Translations under genes and position numbers: made by a program
The notes under the pieces: generated by a model
Told to the model about the DNA's origin: nothing
Database searches by the model: none
The model's input: only the letters and a program-made list of their open reading frames with translations
Shown here: piece by piece, positions 32,461-45,404 of the stretch
How the letters are laid out: every line of letters starts with the position of its first letter
Numbering within the stretch: the first letter of the stretch is position 1
Assembly (NCBI GenBank): GCA_963971535.1
Contig: OZ020593.1
Span: 35,250,576 to 35,314,575 of the forward strand
Reading direction: 5' to 3'
Length of the DNA stretch: 64,000 nt
From: Notolepis coatsorum
Lineage: Eukaryota; Chordata; Actinopteri; Aulopiformes; Paralepididae

Positions 32461-34040
32461 TGTTGTATCTGTTATGGGAACAGTGGAACGGGACCCGTAA
32501 AAGCAACACAACAGATTCAAAGGGGAAAAACGGCAACCGGTGTGTATTTATTTATACAAAATAAATAACAAAACAAAACAACAGAACAAACAAACGACTG
32601 TGGTGGTGTAGTGTGGGTAGGTGGAAGCCTGGGATATGATGTACAGTATGTAATTAATCAATGTGTCTGTAAGCTGGTGACTATGTGTGTGGGTTTAACA
32701 ATGTAGATGGGGTGTTGTTATATGTGGTGGGCCAAGGTGGTACTGTAGGCGGCGAGAGAGAGAAAACACGGGGGGCAAGCGAGTGGGTAAAAAATACCAG
32801 GGAGTCAAAGCGAGCGGGGAAAAACACGAGGGTGGGGTGATTCAGGAACAGCGTCCCCACACTAGACAAAAGAGAGAGAGAGAAAAAAGATGGTTAGTTT
32901 ACCAGCCAGTAAATACAAAACACGAATCAAACAAGACAAAGGTTTAGACAACCAGCCAGTCATTGCAAATATGCAATTCAACAGGTATAGACAAAATTGT
33001 CAAAATGGTACAACACAAACCTACTGTTCCTGGTAGAACAAACTCGCATTGTCCTCAGGGCAGGTCAGCGTTTATACTCCCATCAGTCACTGGCAGGGAG
33101 ACAGGAGCCCTGATTGCAGATTGGTCACAGGTGCCTTGCTGAGAACTTCTGAGGGCGTGTGTGTGTCGGGATGGTGTGACAGCGCCATGCAACCTCCAGG
33201 GGGAGCTCCCAGGCTGAGGCACCTGCTCTGACGCAGTATCTTCATCTGGGAGTGTACTTTGAGTGTACTTGGAATGTTTGCTTGGTAGTGATTGAGCCAC
33301 CATTGTGGCACCGTGCCTGTCATTGTGCATGGTGGTGGGGGTGTCGTTTCTGTGGGCTGCTTTGTTGCTTCTGGTACTGGTGGCCTTGCCATTGCGGGGG
33401 GATCAGTGGATTCTATGTTTTTGCTTTCGGATTCTGTGGGGGTGGCGGGTCGTGTGCTCCATGGCCCGTGGCCGTCCTGGAGCGGGGGCAATTCTGGATG
33501 TTCGGGCGGATGGACATGGCGGTGGTTGGAGGGGGCGCGGGGTGGCATTGTGGGTGGTCTGGGATGGCATTGGGACACTTTGGTGCTGTGGGGTGATAGA
33601 TATTTCATTAATATAATCATTAATATCTAATATCTTCTAAGCTCTTCTATCTAAGCTCCTCTGGTCGTCTCCCTCACGCTGCATGTGGCCAGTGGGTCAA
33701 GTGACGACGCCAGCCAGGAACCCAGAATACATTGACCTGTGTGACATAATGCATGGCTGTATCCAGGCACAGGCCAGGTTTATACTATGAGGAGAAAACC
33801 AGATTCATCCTTAGACTACTACCATATACGACCAAGCCTGTCTGATCATCTATTTATTAACCAGTGGCTCGCTAAATTTGGAACCCACATAGTATTTAAG
33901 CCATGATGTGTCATCATTCTAGAGCCTCACAGCCCCCATGGAGGGCTGTGGTCTCCAGGACTGTTCCTCGTTCACTGTGTTCCTGTCAATAAAGACCATC
34001 GATTGACTTCACCTTCGTTCTCTGTCCAGCTGGCTCATCA
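32461..34040. other. Unassigned stretch, no gene recognised
   Basis: Purine-rich DNA with GA tracts near 32755 and 32870. A G-rich block (33320-33600) gives overlapping open frames on both strands that look compositional. Bases 33060-33240 (GGAGCCCTGATTGCAGATTG and flanks) have the feel of retroelement 3' sequence, but I cannot assign them. Confidence 0.4.
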
Positions 34041-34237
34041 TATCAATCCAAATAACTCCGTTTTATACTATCAGGGGGTTGTGGTGGGTTCTTCATGCGG
34101 GGGGTCCCTGGGGTGTCGGTGGGTTGGGGGAGTTCAGTAGTGGGGACTGGCCGGGGTCTGTCAGGGTGCGTGCGGGAGGCTGGTGTTTGGCTCTTGGGGG
34201 GGGGGGGGGTGGGGGGGTTTGGTTGGTCGTTATCGTT

Positions 34238-34423
34238 GGGCTCCCTCGGTTCGCTGGCGTTTTGGGGATTCCTTGCGTGGGGGGCCAGTGTTTCGGGGGG
34301 GCCCGGTGGGTTTGGTTGGTCATCATCGTTGGGCTCCCTCGGTTCGCTGGCGTTTTGGGGATTCCTTGCGTGGGGGGCCAGTGTTTCGGGGGGGCCCGGT
34401 GTCATCTGGTGCTGCATGTCTTC
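34238..34423. repeat. 93-bp tandem duplication in a G-rich tract
   Basis: Units start at 34238 and 34331 with GGGCTCCCTCGGTTCGCTGG; copies are near identical. The surrounding 34041-34700 is strongly G-rich on the plus strand and gives proline-rich shadow ORFs on the minus strand. Confidence 0.85.
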
Positions 34424-34699
34424 TCATTTGATCGCTGATGTGTCTGTCTGAGTGTTGCCTTGCTGCGTGGCTCCTTTGGCATGGCTGCAGGTCCTGGGGT
34501 GCGTGACCTGTCGGGGTCGCCGGGACCGGGGGAGATGGGGTGGCCCGTCGCCGTGCATGGTGGTGTGAGTGGCATGCGGGCTGTTTGTGTTTTCTTCGGT
34601 CATGACATGCTTTATCGGGGGGTATGTCTTGGATGGGGATGTGGTGGGGATTGATGTGTGGGGTGTTTGGGGGACTTTCTGTTCCGATGGGGTTCACAT

Positions 34700-35430
34700 G
34701 CCTTCGAGTAACACTGTATATTTTTACCTATTATTATGTCTGCACATTCTACGTTGCACTACTTGTATACCTATTCTTATATGTGCACTTTATGCATTGC
34801 TTTTATTCTGTCAACTGTATGCTAATTTTATGCCTATGTTCATTTTATGCTTGTCACAATCACGGCGAGAGCCTCCATCTCTCTACCTGCTTCCACGCCC
34901 TTATATGGGCAGCGTCCGACGCCATCTTCCCCACGCTGTGACCTGGCAATTATCAGCCCAACTGAGTGTCGTCAGCTCATCAACGGTCCGGATATCAACC
35001 CTGCGGATCCTGCTCCTGATCGTCTCAGTGTTATCCTATCTACCCTAGGTACGAGGATGTACCCAGCCTTGCCTGCTCTGTCTGTACTGCCTGCCATGTC
35101 CTAACCTCTGTTCTCCCTGTGCCCAGGACCACCACTCTCGGCAGACGCTGTCTCCTGACGTACTACCTGCCTGGATGTTCCTGAGGACCTCAAGCAAGAC
35201 TCACTACTCGTCCAAAGTCGCACATTCTTGTATATTCTCTACTGCCTTGTCTGCTTGGTACCCAAAGGAATTAAAACCTACCTAAAACGCTCCATTCTCT
35301 CTCTCCCTGTGTTCTGCTATTGGGCTCCGCCACCGCTGCCCTAACAATGCTATTTGCTGTGGGGCACTTTGGGCTGCGGTCCATGTGTGAAAGGTGCTAT
35401 ATAGACAGAGTTATTATTATTATATTGTAA
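34700..35430 (+). mobile_element. LINE 3' tail split by a solo LTR
   Basis: The flanks read as a LINE 3' end: a low-complexity pyrimidine-rich 3' UTR to 34851, then GTGCTATATAGACAGAG and ATTATTATTAT after the LTR. This is the same tail type seen on the minus strand at 39680-39800, 42107-42200 and 44640-44720. Confidence 0.6.
34852..35346 (+). mobile_element. Solo LTR, 495 bp, with 5-bp target duplication
   Basis: Begins TGTCACAATC and ends CCCTAACA, flanked by ATGCT at 34847-34851 and 35347-35351. A polyadenylation-like ATTAAA (35270-35275) lies near the 3' end. No internal region is present, so it is a recombined LTR of probably Gypsy-type (type inferred). Confidence 0.8.
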
Positions 35431-36459
35431 AAAAAAGAAAATCTATGCATTGAAATGTCTCGACGACATTGAAAATGATGGTGACCTCAATTGTCATTTT
35501 CGAGAATAAATAAAGGTTTGAATTTGCAGTGACCCTTCCCTCTAAGGGGACAAGTGGACCCAAACCATGCCAGGAAAATGGCCCCCACAGCATAATTGTA
35601 TCATGCAGTACACCTGCGTTTGCCATTTTTCTCCACTCATTAATCTGGTATATGCTATAAGCTAACTTATTATACTGTGAATTTCTCCAGCCCTCTCTTG
35701 GCAGAGCCTGTGCTCACATGTGTCCCTTATTGGAAAATGTAGGAATAATAATAGACAGTTTGATAACTCATAAGCCTGGTGCTCTATAGCCGGGATCAAT
35801 CCAGTTATTCATGTTCCTGCTAACTCTCCAAATCTCCCAGTATAATTGTCAGACAGCAAGCCAATGTCATGGATATTTGTCTGACTGTGTCCCATGTAAG
35901 CCCTCCTTCATATTCCCATCATACATATATCGCTTAAATACCTCCTTCCGTCAATATTTCGATTTAGCCGACTGTGAGGGCAAAAACATTGGCAGTATGG
36001 AGACCCAGGGATATAATCCAGGTCCGTGGGTGGTGTGCTTACCAGTGATTGAACCCCAACCACCACGTGTCATGTGCCGTACAGAGGCTGAGAGTAATAA
36101 AGCCTATGTCTCTCGGGGGGTGTCTGGGTGGCGTGGAGGTAAAGAGAAGTGCAACGAGGCAACCCGGCAAACTGCACACGTATCAGAGGAGGCGTGTGAT
36201 GGACTGCACCCTCCCCAGGCCGACAGAGAGGGTGGCGCAATGACCAGAACGATGATACGCGGGAAGAAGAAGGGAAAAAAAAGTGTAAGTCTGTGTCACT
36301 GCCTCCCATAGTGATGATGACCGATGGGAGTAGACGCAGCAGGGATCGATGGTCGTCGGGCGGCCAGATGAACCCGGATCAATAGCCGCAGGTTGAGAGG
36401 AGCGGTCGAGGGCTTGCTCTCTGATTGGGTGTCTCTTTCTTTCAGCTCCCCCCCACACC

Positions 36460-36462
<3 letters not shown>

Positions 36463-36524
<62 letters not shown>

Positions 36525-36538
36525 CTCTCTCTCTCTCC
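36463..36538. repeat. (CT)n microsatellite
   Basis: About 30 uninterrupted CT units followed by an interrupted CT stretch. Confidence 0.95.
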
Positions 36539-38532
36539 CTCCATACTAACTAGTTTGCCAGGAGTCCTTGGCACAGCATGGTTAAGTCATCAAGTGTTTT
36601 GACAGAGATGGAAGGGGTTATTATCGGACGCCGCTGGGGCAACACACTGTGCAGGAGAGCGGCGTGGCGGGGGAATCGATATACATAGGGCGATAAGTGC
36701 TAGCTGTGGGATTGAACCCTGTCTCTGACACATCATAGGCTCTAATGTGGCTGTATCCCAGTGACAGGAGGTCAGAGTAGCAGTCGTTTCCCAGTATCTA
36801 TCATTCTTTACCGCATGTGACGTGGTCTGTGTCATTGCTATTGTGTGCAGCGAAGGAGGAATCGGACACAAAGGCTTTGTGGACCAGGGCTTTGAGGAAG
36901 AGCCACAATTGTAAATATTGGGTTTTTTATTCAAGGGCCTCCTTTTTCCCTTTTCTTCCATCCATGCCCCGACTAGCACTCAATAACATCGCACTCGCTC
37001 TCACACAAGTGTCCAATTAGGTTTTTGAAAACGAAATGGTCTATCATTGGGAAAACACCGGCGCCCCCCCCCGTCCCCCACTTACGAGCCATTCCAATAA
37101 AAAGATAAAATTCCATTGGCTAATGGAGTCACCGTACACAGAGAGGGAAAAGGGCATAATTGCATTTGAATTGCAGATTCTCTACTACTTAATCCTGAGC
37201 TCCCTAGGCGTGGGAACAAACATCAGCATTTTCACCCGGGGAAGAAAAAAAGAAAGAAAGAAAGAAAAAGGAAAAAATACAGCATGGACAGCAAGATGGC
37301 TGACTGCTGCTAAACGATAAACAGCTGACACAATGGCTTGCCATGCATCACAACACCCCCACTGCCTTGGCCTAAGAGGGGAAGCACTATTTTGTTAGGT
37401 ATCACATTTTGTCCTCTGAAATCTGGTAAGCACACTATAAAGGGCTTTAAAAGCTAACGAAAGAGCGTGTGCTACTGCAGCGAATGAAAAAAATAGGCTT
37501 TTCAAACTTATGTGGCAAGTAATTCACAATGTTTTCAAGATCTGACCCATCACGCTTGGGTGGATTCCATTTAGAATTACCAACAATAAAAAAGAACGTA
37601 TACTTTCTAATTCACTAGACACTTAATTAGGTGCTGAAAGGCTGCTCTCGCTGTAGTTTTCTGCACTCATCCTTGCCTCGAGAATTCAATCATTGCACTC
37701 TGCAAACCCCATCCAAATGAATAAATAAATAAATCTCTCTCCGCCATGACCCATTGTGAACGTCTCTCTCTCTCTCTCTTTGCATTCTGTGAGTACTTGC
37801 GGCTGCCCCTCCCGACCCATAACCCCCGGGACACACACGCTGTGCAACCTGAGCGGCGTACCCCACTTATTGGTATTCCAAAGACACCGTTCTACGGGGA
37901 ACAATGTCTCTGAAAGAAAGCTCTTGATTTGAACTCTTACCATATTGATCTTTCACTACTTTTGCCATTTTGCCGACTTAAAATAATAGCCATGTTCGCC
38001 TCTTGTCGTGTGGCTCCATTCAGTGCACTTCAGTCCCAGCTGGGATCCCAAGTCCCTGTGTTTGCTTATTTGTGAGCTCGATGTGAGATTTCCATCGCCT
38101 GCTCTGCTCACTGTAATCCACTAGAAAGCTCAGCCCAATGTCTGCTGCATGCTGATTCTGATGTGTGCAACCGCCCCGAAGAAGACCTATGATGCAGGTT
38201 ACTAATAATCGACTTGCCTTTGGCTCTCAACCGTGTGTCCATAACCTCAGCCCTTGTGCCTATGAACCCAAACGCTGACCCAACACACCCCAAGACATGT
38301 TTTTAGATGCAAAGCACCTCTATGTCACTAACTCACTCATTCATTCAATCATTCACAACACTTTGTGTAAGACTAGTTCTATCTATACTTGACATCTCAA
38401 CAACAACAACTACCATGTGTAACACTTTGCACAGGGAACCCACCCAGAGCTAACTGTCTCAACCCCCCAGACATTCTGAGCCGTGTTTATAGGTTAGCTA
38501 AGTATTTAAGTTTGCTATTGCCTATTTGTTGA

Positions 38533-38535
<3 letters not shown>

Positions 38536-38574
<39 letters not shown>
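38536..38574. repeat. (AG)n microsatellite
   Basis: About 19 uninterrupted AG units. Confidence 0.95.
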
Positions 38575-38576
<2 letters not shown>

Positions 38577-39675
38577 CAGCCTCTCACTCACTGTGTTTTT
38601 CCATTCTGCCAATATCACAGTCGATGTGCAATGTTACTCTTTCATCACGTATTCACGTGTGTTCGTTGTGCTGGGAAATCTGTGCACAAAGGCCACCCGA
38701 GCTAAAACACAACCGCAGCTCCTGCCTCAAAGCCTGAGGCGCTTCGCATCTACTGTATGACACTACGTGTCCTTGTTAGGTGTTTATTCATGAATGAATG
38801 TATAGTTTCTATTTGAAAGTGAAGAGCAGAGAGAGACAGGAACGATGGGAGACAAGAGTGTTGGCATGCTGAAAAGGTTGAAAGCCAGACTTCCCCATCA
38901 AAATCCATCAAAATCCCCATCTTAACAATAACAACCATTTCCATCTCAGTCTTTAGAAAATAATTCAGAAAGCAAATGAAAAGAAAAGACATTTCCAAAT
39001 TAAATTGTTTCAAGAAATGTGCTTCAAGAAATGTCTTGACACAAGTGACGATATCTTGAAATTATCACCCACAATAATTTTGCTTGTTTTAATCCTTGTG
39101 ATGTAGATAGTGCTTTGTTTTAATGTCCCAAACAGCTCTTTCCATTGGCTCAGTCTACCTTTACAGCAAGCCATCATGTACAGGATGGCGCTGACATTTC
39201 GTATAAACCATGTCCCCACTCTACACCCAGAGAATTTGTTAGACAATACCATTCCTGTACTTTGATTTCTCTGTGTGTATGGTACAAGAAGTGAAATATC
39301 CACCTGCCGCAGATGCCAGGATGGCATGCTGGATCTAACTGACAGTAGCCACTCATCTGGACATGTACAGTGCGGCACTGAAGATCTCAATTCCTGCAGG
39401 ACCTGTCACAGCAGATTATACTATACTGTATGTTTTGCTTTTGGGTATGTGTTCTAGAGGGTTCAAGATGTGAGTGGTGTTTTATCATACTGCTCTATGC
39501 TCTATGAGTCCTGGTGCAGTTGAATAATAAAAAAAATATTGATTCACAACCTGATGAAAATATTGTTAGGCACTCCAAGCAACCAGTCATACCATTACAA
39601 TATTATGTTGAACACTGTAGTGTCTTGGTCATGTTAAATAAAAGTACATTAATGTAACTGCATTGTTGTCAATTC

Positions 39676-39678
<3 letters not shown>

Positions 39679-39714
<36 letters not shown>

Positions 39715-40865
39715 TAATAATAATATAATAATAATAATAAAATAATAATAATAATAATACACTTTATTTGTATAGCACCTTTCATACAGAACTGCAGCTC
39801 AAAGTGCTTCACAACAGAAAAAGACAGGCATAAAATGAGCACATAAAAGACATAAAATCACAGTTTTTCACATTGGGATCTAACATCCCAACAGGCCACC
39901 TTGTGTATGGTTTGATTCGGTTTTAAATATACAATAATAAAAGTGTAAGATAAAATAGACAGAGTAAATAATGCAATAGTGCAGTGCAATAAAATTGTAG
40001 AATAGAATAGATAAAAAATATATTTTAGTGCAATAAAATAGTTCTGGATTACTGTTCAACAGTTCAAACTGTCGTCTTTACCTTCTCTGTTTGGTATCGA
40101 CAGTTTAAAACTTGACGGCCTTCCCTCCTGTTTTATACCCACTTTGACCCTTTGAACCTCCCGCCCAGGGCAAACCTCCCTCTCAGGGCGCAGTTCCCTC
40201 TCTTAGGGTGCAGTTCTAGGCCTGGGTCCTACACAGTTTTAAAGCCTGACAGTCTCTTGTTTGATACCCACACAGTTTAATACCCGACAGTTTTGAACCT
40301 GTAATAAAAAGCAACAGACAGAGTAAAATAATACAGTGCAATAAAATAGTAGAATAGAAGAGAGTAAAATTATGCAATAGAATGGACAGAGTAAAATAGT
40401 GCTACAGTACAATCAACTGCGGAGTGTATTAAAAGGCTATGGTGAAGAGGTACGTTTTTAGCTTATTTTTGAAAATAGATCTAGCTTCCCTAATGTCCAT
40501 AGGTAGTGTGTTCCATAACTTTGGTGCATAGTTTGCAAAGGCTGCATCCCCGATTTTCCTTAGACTGTGGCTTGGAACCTTCAATAGACCAGTAGTAGAT
40601 GATCGAAATGTTCTAGGAGGCACATAGTTGACTAGAGAATTTGCAATGTAGCTTGGTCCTGTTCCGTTTAGTGCTTTATATATAAGGAGGAGCACCTTGA
40701 AATCAATTCTAAATGTTACCGGAAGCCAGTGTAGGTTAGCTAATACTGGACTGATGTGGTCTCTCCTCTTGGTTCTAGTTAGTAGCCTAGCTGCTGAGTT
40801 TTGAATGAGTTGGAGTCGTTCTGTGTTATTTTTTGGGAGGCCAGTGAGGAGTGCATTAATGTAAA
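39679..40865 (-). pseudogene. LINE fragment: ORF2 C terminus and 3' UTR
   Basis: The minus strand from about 40865 reads INALLTGLPKNNTERLQLIQ, NSAARLLTRTKRRDHISPVL and NLHWLPV, ending FKNKLKTYLF at 40429. This is the region after the catalytic palm of L2/CR1-like reverse transcriptases. A 3' UTR follows and ends in GTGCTATACAAATAAAGTG and an (ATT)n tail (39679-39760). The element is 5'-truncated and the RT catalytic motifs are absent. Upstream sequence from 40870 is unrelated. Confidence 0.75.
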
Positions 40866-40929
40866 TGTTATGGTTTGAAACCACCCCAATAGCACAACAC
40901 AAGACAGGTATGAGAGTAGCCAAAACAGG

Positions 40930-41938
40930 GCATTATTTATTATATAACAAAAAGCGGCACAGTCCCTTTAAGGGAGAACACAAAAAACACTAGAGTCCAT
41001 GAAATATGAAAACTGCGGCACTGTGCCTTTAACGGGCGAACAGGCTAAGGGACCAGGGGCACTGGAGAGGGGGACAGGGACAGAGGCCCGGAGAGGCGGG
41101 CTAGAGACAGGGACAGAAATCCAGCGGCGGAGGCCGGGCACAGGGGCCCGATGGCGGAGGCCGGGCACGGGGGCCGGGACCCGACGGCGGAGGCCGGGCA
41201 CGGGGAGCCGGGGTCCGAGGGAGAACACGCCATCCCCCCGTGGAATAGGGAGCGATGGCGAGCCGGGGTCCGAGGGAGAACACGCCATCCCCCCGTGGAA
41301 TAGGGAGCGATGGCGAGCCGGGGTCCGAGGGAGAACACGCCATCCCCCCGTGGAATAGGGAGCGATGGCGAGCCGGGTTGACGTCTGGAGTGGGAACACT
41401 GGAGTCCTCCCGTAGAGAATTAGAGAGCGAAGGCGGTGTCCCACTCCAGGCACACGGCGACAGGTGGTGATGGCTGGCACATCGTCTCACGCCGGAGACG
41501 CGGCAGGTGATGGTAGCAACAAGATGGCACGACGTCTGGAGTGAGAACATAGGGATCCTCCCGTGGAAGTATAGAGAGCGAAGACGATGTCCCACTCCAG
41601 GAAACGGCAGTAGATGGTAGCGTACAGAACCAGCGTACAGAACACAGAACGACCCGACAAGGACTGGAGGGGAGTCTGCAACCTAAGTACTCTCCCGAGC
41701 TGATCGCAAACTCCCAACAGGTGCGTGAAGGTAGAGGAACAAGAATGTCCAAAGGTGGGGGCTGGTGAAGAGTAGGAGACAGGGAAAAGTCCTCGCAAGG
41801 GTGGGGGCTGGTGAAGAGTAGGAGACAGGGAAAAGTCCTCGCAAGGGTGGGGGCTGTTGAGGAGAGTAGACAGGGAAAAAAGGTCCAGGGACAGGCGAAT
41901 CCTCACAGTAAACATGAATCATTTTAATATAATGCACC
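40930..41938. other. GC-rich repeat-bearing block of unknown origin
   Basis: Contains a 55-bp tandem repeat (41205-41375, three units with ACACGCCATCCCCCCGTGGA), a 46-bp repeat (41754-41870, two and a half units with GTGGGGGCTGGTGAAGAG) and looser repeats of GGCGGAGGCCGGGCACGG (41120-41200). Long open frames on both strands follow from the composition. It may be the 3' region of a retroelement, but no protein motif supports this. Confidence 0.5.
41205..41375. repeat. 55-bp tandem repeat, 3 copies
   Basis: Units start at 41205, 41260 and 41315 with GAGCCGGGGTCCGAGGGAG and are nearly identical; a partial fourth starts at 41370. Confidence 0.92.
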
Positions 41939-42106
41939 AGATTAGAGGGTTCCTTCTACAATTTACAGCATTATTTCTCTGATAATCTATGTCACATCCA
42001 AGCAAAATTGGTATTGTAACTGAAATATCTCTAAACGAATCCATATTGAATTTAATCGAAAATCTAAATTGGGACCGTGAATCAGAATCAAATCGAATCT
42101 GGAAAC

Positions 42107-42112
42107 CAGCCC

Positions 42113-42152
<40 letters not shown>

Positions 42153-42360
42153 CTTCATTTATATATCACCTTTCATACACGGAATGTAACTCAAAGTGCT
42201 TAACAGAGACACGTCTTCTTTAAACAAGTCAAGAAGAAACAACACAATAAGTCAAGAAAAAACAATACCATAAGGTCCAAAAAATTATAATAAATTCAAA
42301 ATAAATAAATGCAACACTCCCAGACGAAGGTAAGGAAAGTAATAAAGGAAGGTAATATTA
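42107..42360 (-). mobile_element. LINE 3' tail fragment
   Basis: (AAT)n at the left, then TTATATATCACCTTTCATAC and a 3' UTR that also occurs at 7500-7634. It includes the pre-insertion TTTAAACAAGTCAAG corresponding to the interrupted site of C1. Confidence 0.65.
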
Positions 42361-42406
42361 ACACTGAAATCATCTCACCCCGTTGGAATATTACTGTATT
42401 CTTGTT

Positions 42407-42789
42407 TTAAAGGTGCTATAGATAACATCCACAGAGCTTTTAGGAAGATGCAGAATAAAAGTATTGCCCCCCTACTTCCCATTTTGCCACGTGGAATGCA
42501 CCTGATTAATTACATGCTGGTGCTCTAGCAAATGGCATTTATATTACAATTCAAAAAATTTACCCATTCACTCACACATTCACTCACCGACGGCAGATGC
42601 AACCATGCAAGGTGTCAACCAGCTCATCTGGAGAAATTAGGGGTTAGGTGTCTTGCTCAAGGACACTTCGACACACTGCCCGGGAGGAGTGGGAATTGAA
42701 CCGGGGACCTTCCAATTACCAGACGAGTGCTCTACCTCCTGAGCCACTAGTCGCCCCCTAGTGCTGAATGTTATCTATAGCACCTTTAA
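42407..42789. mobile_element. TTAA MITE carrying a tRNA-SINE
   Basis: Inverted ends AGGTGCTATAGATAACAT lie inside TTAA 42407-42410 and 42786-42789. Most of the interior is a SINE. Confidence 0.8.
42560..42757 (-). mobile_element. tRNA-derived SINE (second family)
   Basis: From 42757 on the minus strand: A-box-like GTGGCTCAGGAGGTAGAGC, B box GGTTCAATTCC, then CTTGAGCAAGACACCTAACC, a widespread fish SINE body. It ends near the CACTCA-rich stretch at 42570. Confidence 0.75.
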
Positions 42790-44008
42790 GATTAAATGTT
42801 ATTCTAAAAGTCAATACAAGATTAAATGGTTTGTTAAAAGGGAAATATCTTTGCAGGGTGTGATATAGCATTAGACTAGAGCCCAATGAGCCGTCTGGAA
42901 ATGCTTCATCACTGACTGTGTCTCGAACTGTCCTTCCTCTTTCAATCCATGACAAAGGGGCAGGGAACGTGTCCACTTTGTTGCTTTGTCCACCTGACTT
43001 GATTCAATATAGGAGGAGTTACACAAGGCCAAGTTGTCCCTCCTGTAATTGGAAAACGGGCTGAAAGGGGGGCCGTGTTTTCTGGCGAGGCGTATCCTGT
43101 CGTACAAAACACCACCGCCCTGACATCTTTGTATCGGCAGATATCTCCGCATCTGCCAAGCACATCAGCAGGCTTTCTAAAGGGGAGGCGACCATTGTTC
43201 CTCCACCACTCACATTGTGCATTGATGTGCAAATTCTGCCTTGCTTGAATACAGGAGATGTCTGCTCTCTATTGAAGAAATAGGTCAAATAAATAAATAA
43301 ATGTCTCTGAAATGGAGTTTGACGTGTGGCGGGGGGTTATTCTCTTATCCCTCTCTGAAGACGTCCACCAACAGGCTCTGGAGACTTCAAACCCCCCCCC
43401 CGCTCTCCCTCTGGACACTTTGGAACGTTAGTTATTCCAGCCGAGTCCGCCAGGCTACTGTAGACGCCATGAAAGAAAGAGAAAAAAGAAACGAAAGAAC
43501 AAACGAGTGAGAGAACGAACGAATGAAAGGAAGACAGAGAGAGAGAGAAAGAAAGAGAGAAAGAAAATTGTTTTATTCATGGCTTCACCACTCATTTTCA
43601 CAAGATGAGGAGGTGTTGTCGTTAATGGAGTTAATGGAGGGGTTTGTTGTTTTTTTGAAGGCGGGTTGACGGGGGTGTCCTCCACCTCGGGTGTCGGTTA
43701 AAAGCTGCAGCGTTGTTCTCGAGTCACGACGTGTGCATTTAAAAGACAGTAGAGAGAGAGAGAGAGATAAAAGAATGATAAAAAAGCAAACAAGATCAAT
43801 AAATCATATGAACTAGTCTTTCTACACGCCGTGCACCAGATGTCACCGTGACATCACTCTGCAATGTTGTCAGTATTCTGGGGAATTGAAAGCAATGGCT
43901 TTGAAGTTCAATTGAAGTTGAATATACTGTACTGTCAACGACGGTGAGATTTTCTTCAGACAACGTACTGCGACGAAATACGACGTATGCACACGTGCAT
44001 GTGCCTCC

Positions 44009-44077
<69 letters not shown>

Positions 44078-44091
44078 GCACACACACACAA
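44009..44091. repeat. (CA)n(GA)n(CA)n compound microsatellite
   Basis: About 13 CA units, about 20 GA units, then CA again. Open frames through it are artefacts. Confidence 0.95.
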
Positions 44092-44639
44092 TATTATAGT
44101 ATCATAGTATTATGGCTACCCAATAAACTGATTTGCTGTGGAAGGGATTTCTACACGGGTAAGGTCAGGAAAACAGCAGCGGAAAGGGCATTCTGGAATG
44201 GCTTGCATGGTATTTTCTCGTGCTTCTACATGCACCTGTCTGATGGCTTGTGCTGATGTATTCACTGTGACATTTGCGCTAGCCTCACCGTATTCTCCAA
44301 TTATTGGACAATTTCAGCATAAAATGCGATTCAATGGTTCAAATGAGGCTGCCTGAAAGCATTTGGTTCCGGCCGAGACTTCTCTCTCGTGCTGTTCTAT
44401 TCATTTGTTGTGCTACATCCTCTTCTTCTTGCCAACCGTTCCCACTGCATGTGCTCCACAGAGCACTGGAGGGAGCCTCTCGGTGCTCGGTAGCTCAGTT
44501 TAGTCATGGGGCAACACTGCCCCCTGTTGGTTGTAGATGAGATGACCTCTCATTATGTTCACACTGAACCAAGCCTGAGTATCTATTATGTCTCAACCGA
44601 ACCTATTGTTTTTGTAATGGTGTGTTCCCTTTGAACCGC

Positions 44640-44643
44640 TAAT

Positions 44644-44681
<38 letters not shown>

Positions 44682-44903
44682 AACTTTATTTGTATAGCAC
44701 CTTGCATACAGAAATTGCAGCTCAAAGTGATTCACAACAGAAGAAGACAGGCATAAAATGAGCACATAAAGTGCAGACATATAGATAGACAGAGTAAAAG
44801 AGTGCAATAGTGCAGTGCAATAAGTAGTATAATAGAATATACATGAAATGAGCATATAAAGTGCAGACGTATACAATTTAAATAAATGTACAGTGCAATG
44901 AAA
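44640..44903 (-). mobile_element. LINE 3' tail fragment
   Basis: (AAT)n followed by TTTGTATAGCACCTTGCAT and GACAGGCATAAAATGAGCAC, matching the 3' end of the element at 39679. Confidence 0.7.
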
Positions 44904-45404
44904 TTAACCCCTTAAGCCCGACAGGACCGGTATCGGGCCGGGATTTATTTCACATAAATATTTCACATAAATAGATCAATACAGTCCGTATTAATTAACG
45001 TTGCGTTTATTTTTCAAATGTAGCCAAGAGTAAAGATGCTAACCCTATCAAAACAGCAGTTAAAGTGTATATTTTCAGCACTATGTTTGTTTACCAATGA
45101 TTTTTAAGTGGTATTAGCGAAATATGAGTTTAGAAATATATCCGCGCAACGCATCGGAAACCGGTGGATATAGACGTGAGGAAATTACGCCGGCATTCAT
45201 GTTTGTAGTCCTAAAATAGAGGAGATCAATGGCTTTTGATGGACATCGAAATTTCATAAAACGACACTACCCAGCTCATACCAGCCTCTGTCTAAGCTGG
45301 AGGGGCTGATGTGAAAAATATTTTTGAACGTTATTTTCGTGATTATATCTCATGGGTTGAACAAACCTGAACGTTATTGCCATAAGATACAGCATATTGT
45401 TTCT

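Larger units (their letters stand above)
35431..39666. other. Largest stretch without recognised elements
   Basis: Composition is ordinary and no ORF above 166 codons looks coding. Present are microsatellites (CT at 36463-36538, AG at 38536-38574, shorter GA/AAAG runs near 37250) and otherwise unique-looking DNA. This could be intergenic or intronic; I see no exon with convincing splice context. Confidence 0.5.

Noticed and set aside
33087-33620. Proline-rich minus-strand ORF of 177 codons and overlapping plus-strand ORFs
   Set aside because: All frames are open because the DNA is G-rich; no motif, and competing ORFs on both strands.
34043-34697. Pro/Thr-rich minus-strand ORFs over the 93-bp duplication
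   Set aside because: Same compositional effect; the repeated peptides follow the DNA duplication.
35811-36311. 166-codon plus-strand ORF
   Set aside because: No recognisable domain, no start context or splice support, and an ordinary composition.
40968-41915. Several ORFs of 97-170 codons on both strands
   Set aside because: They arise from GC-rich tandem repeats and overlap in different frames with no recognisable domain.
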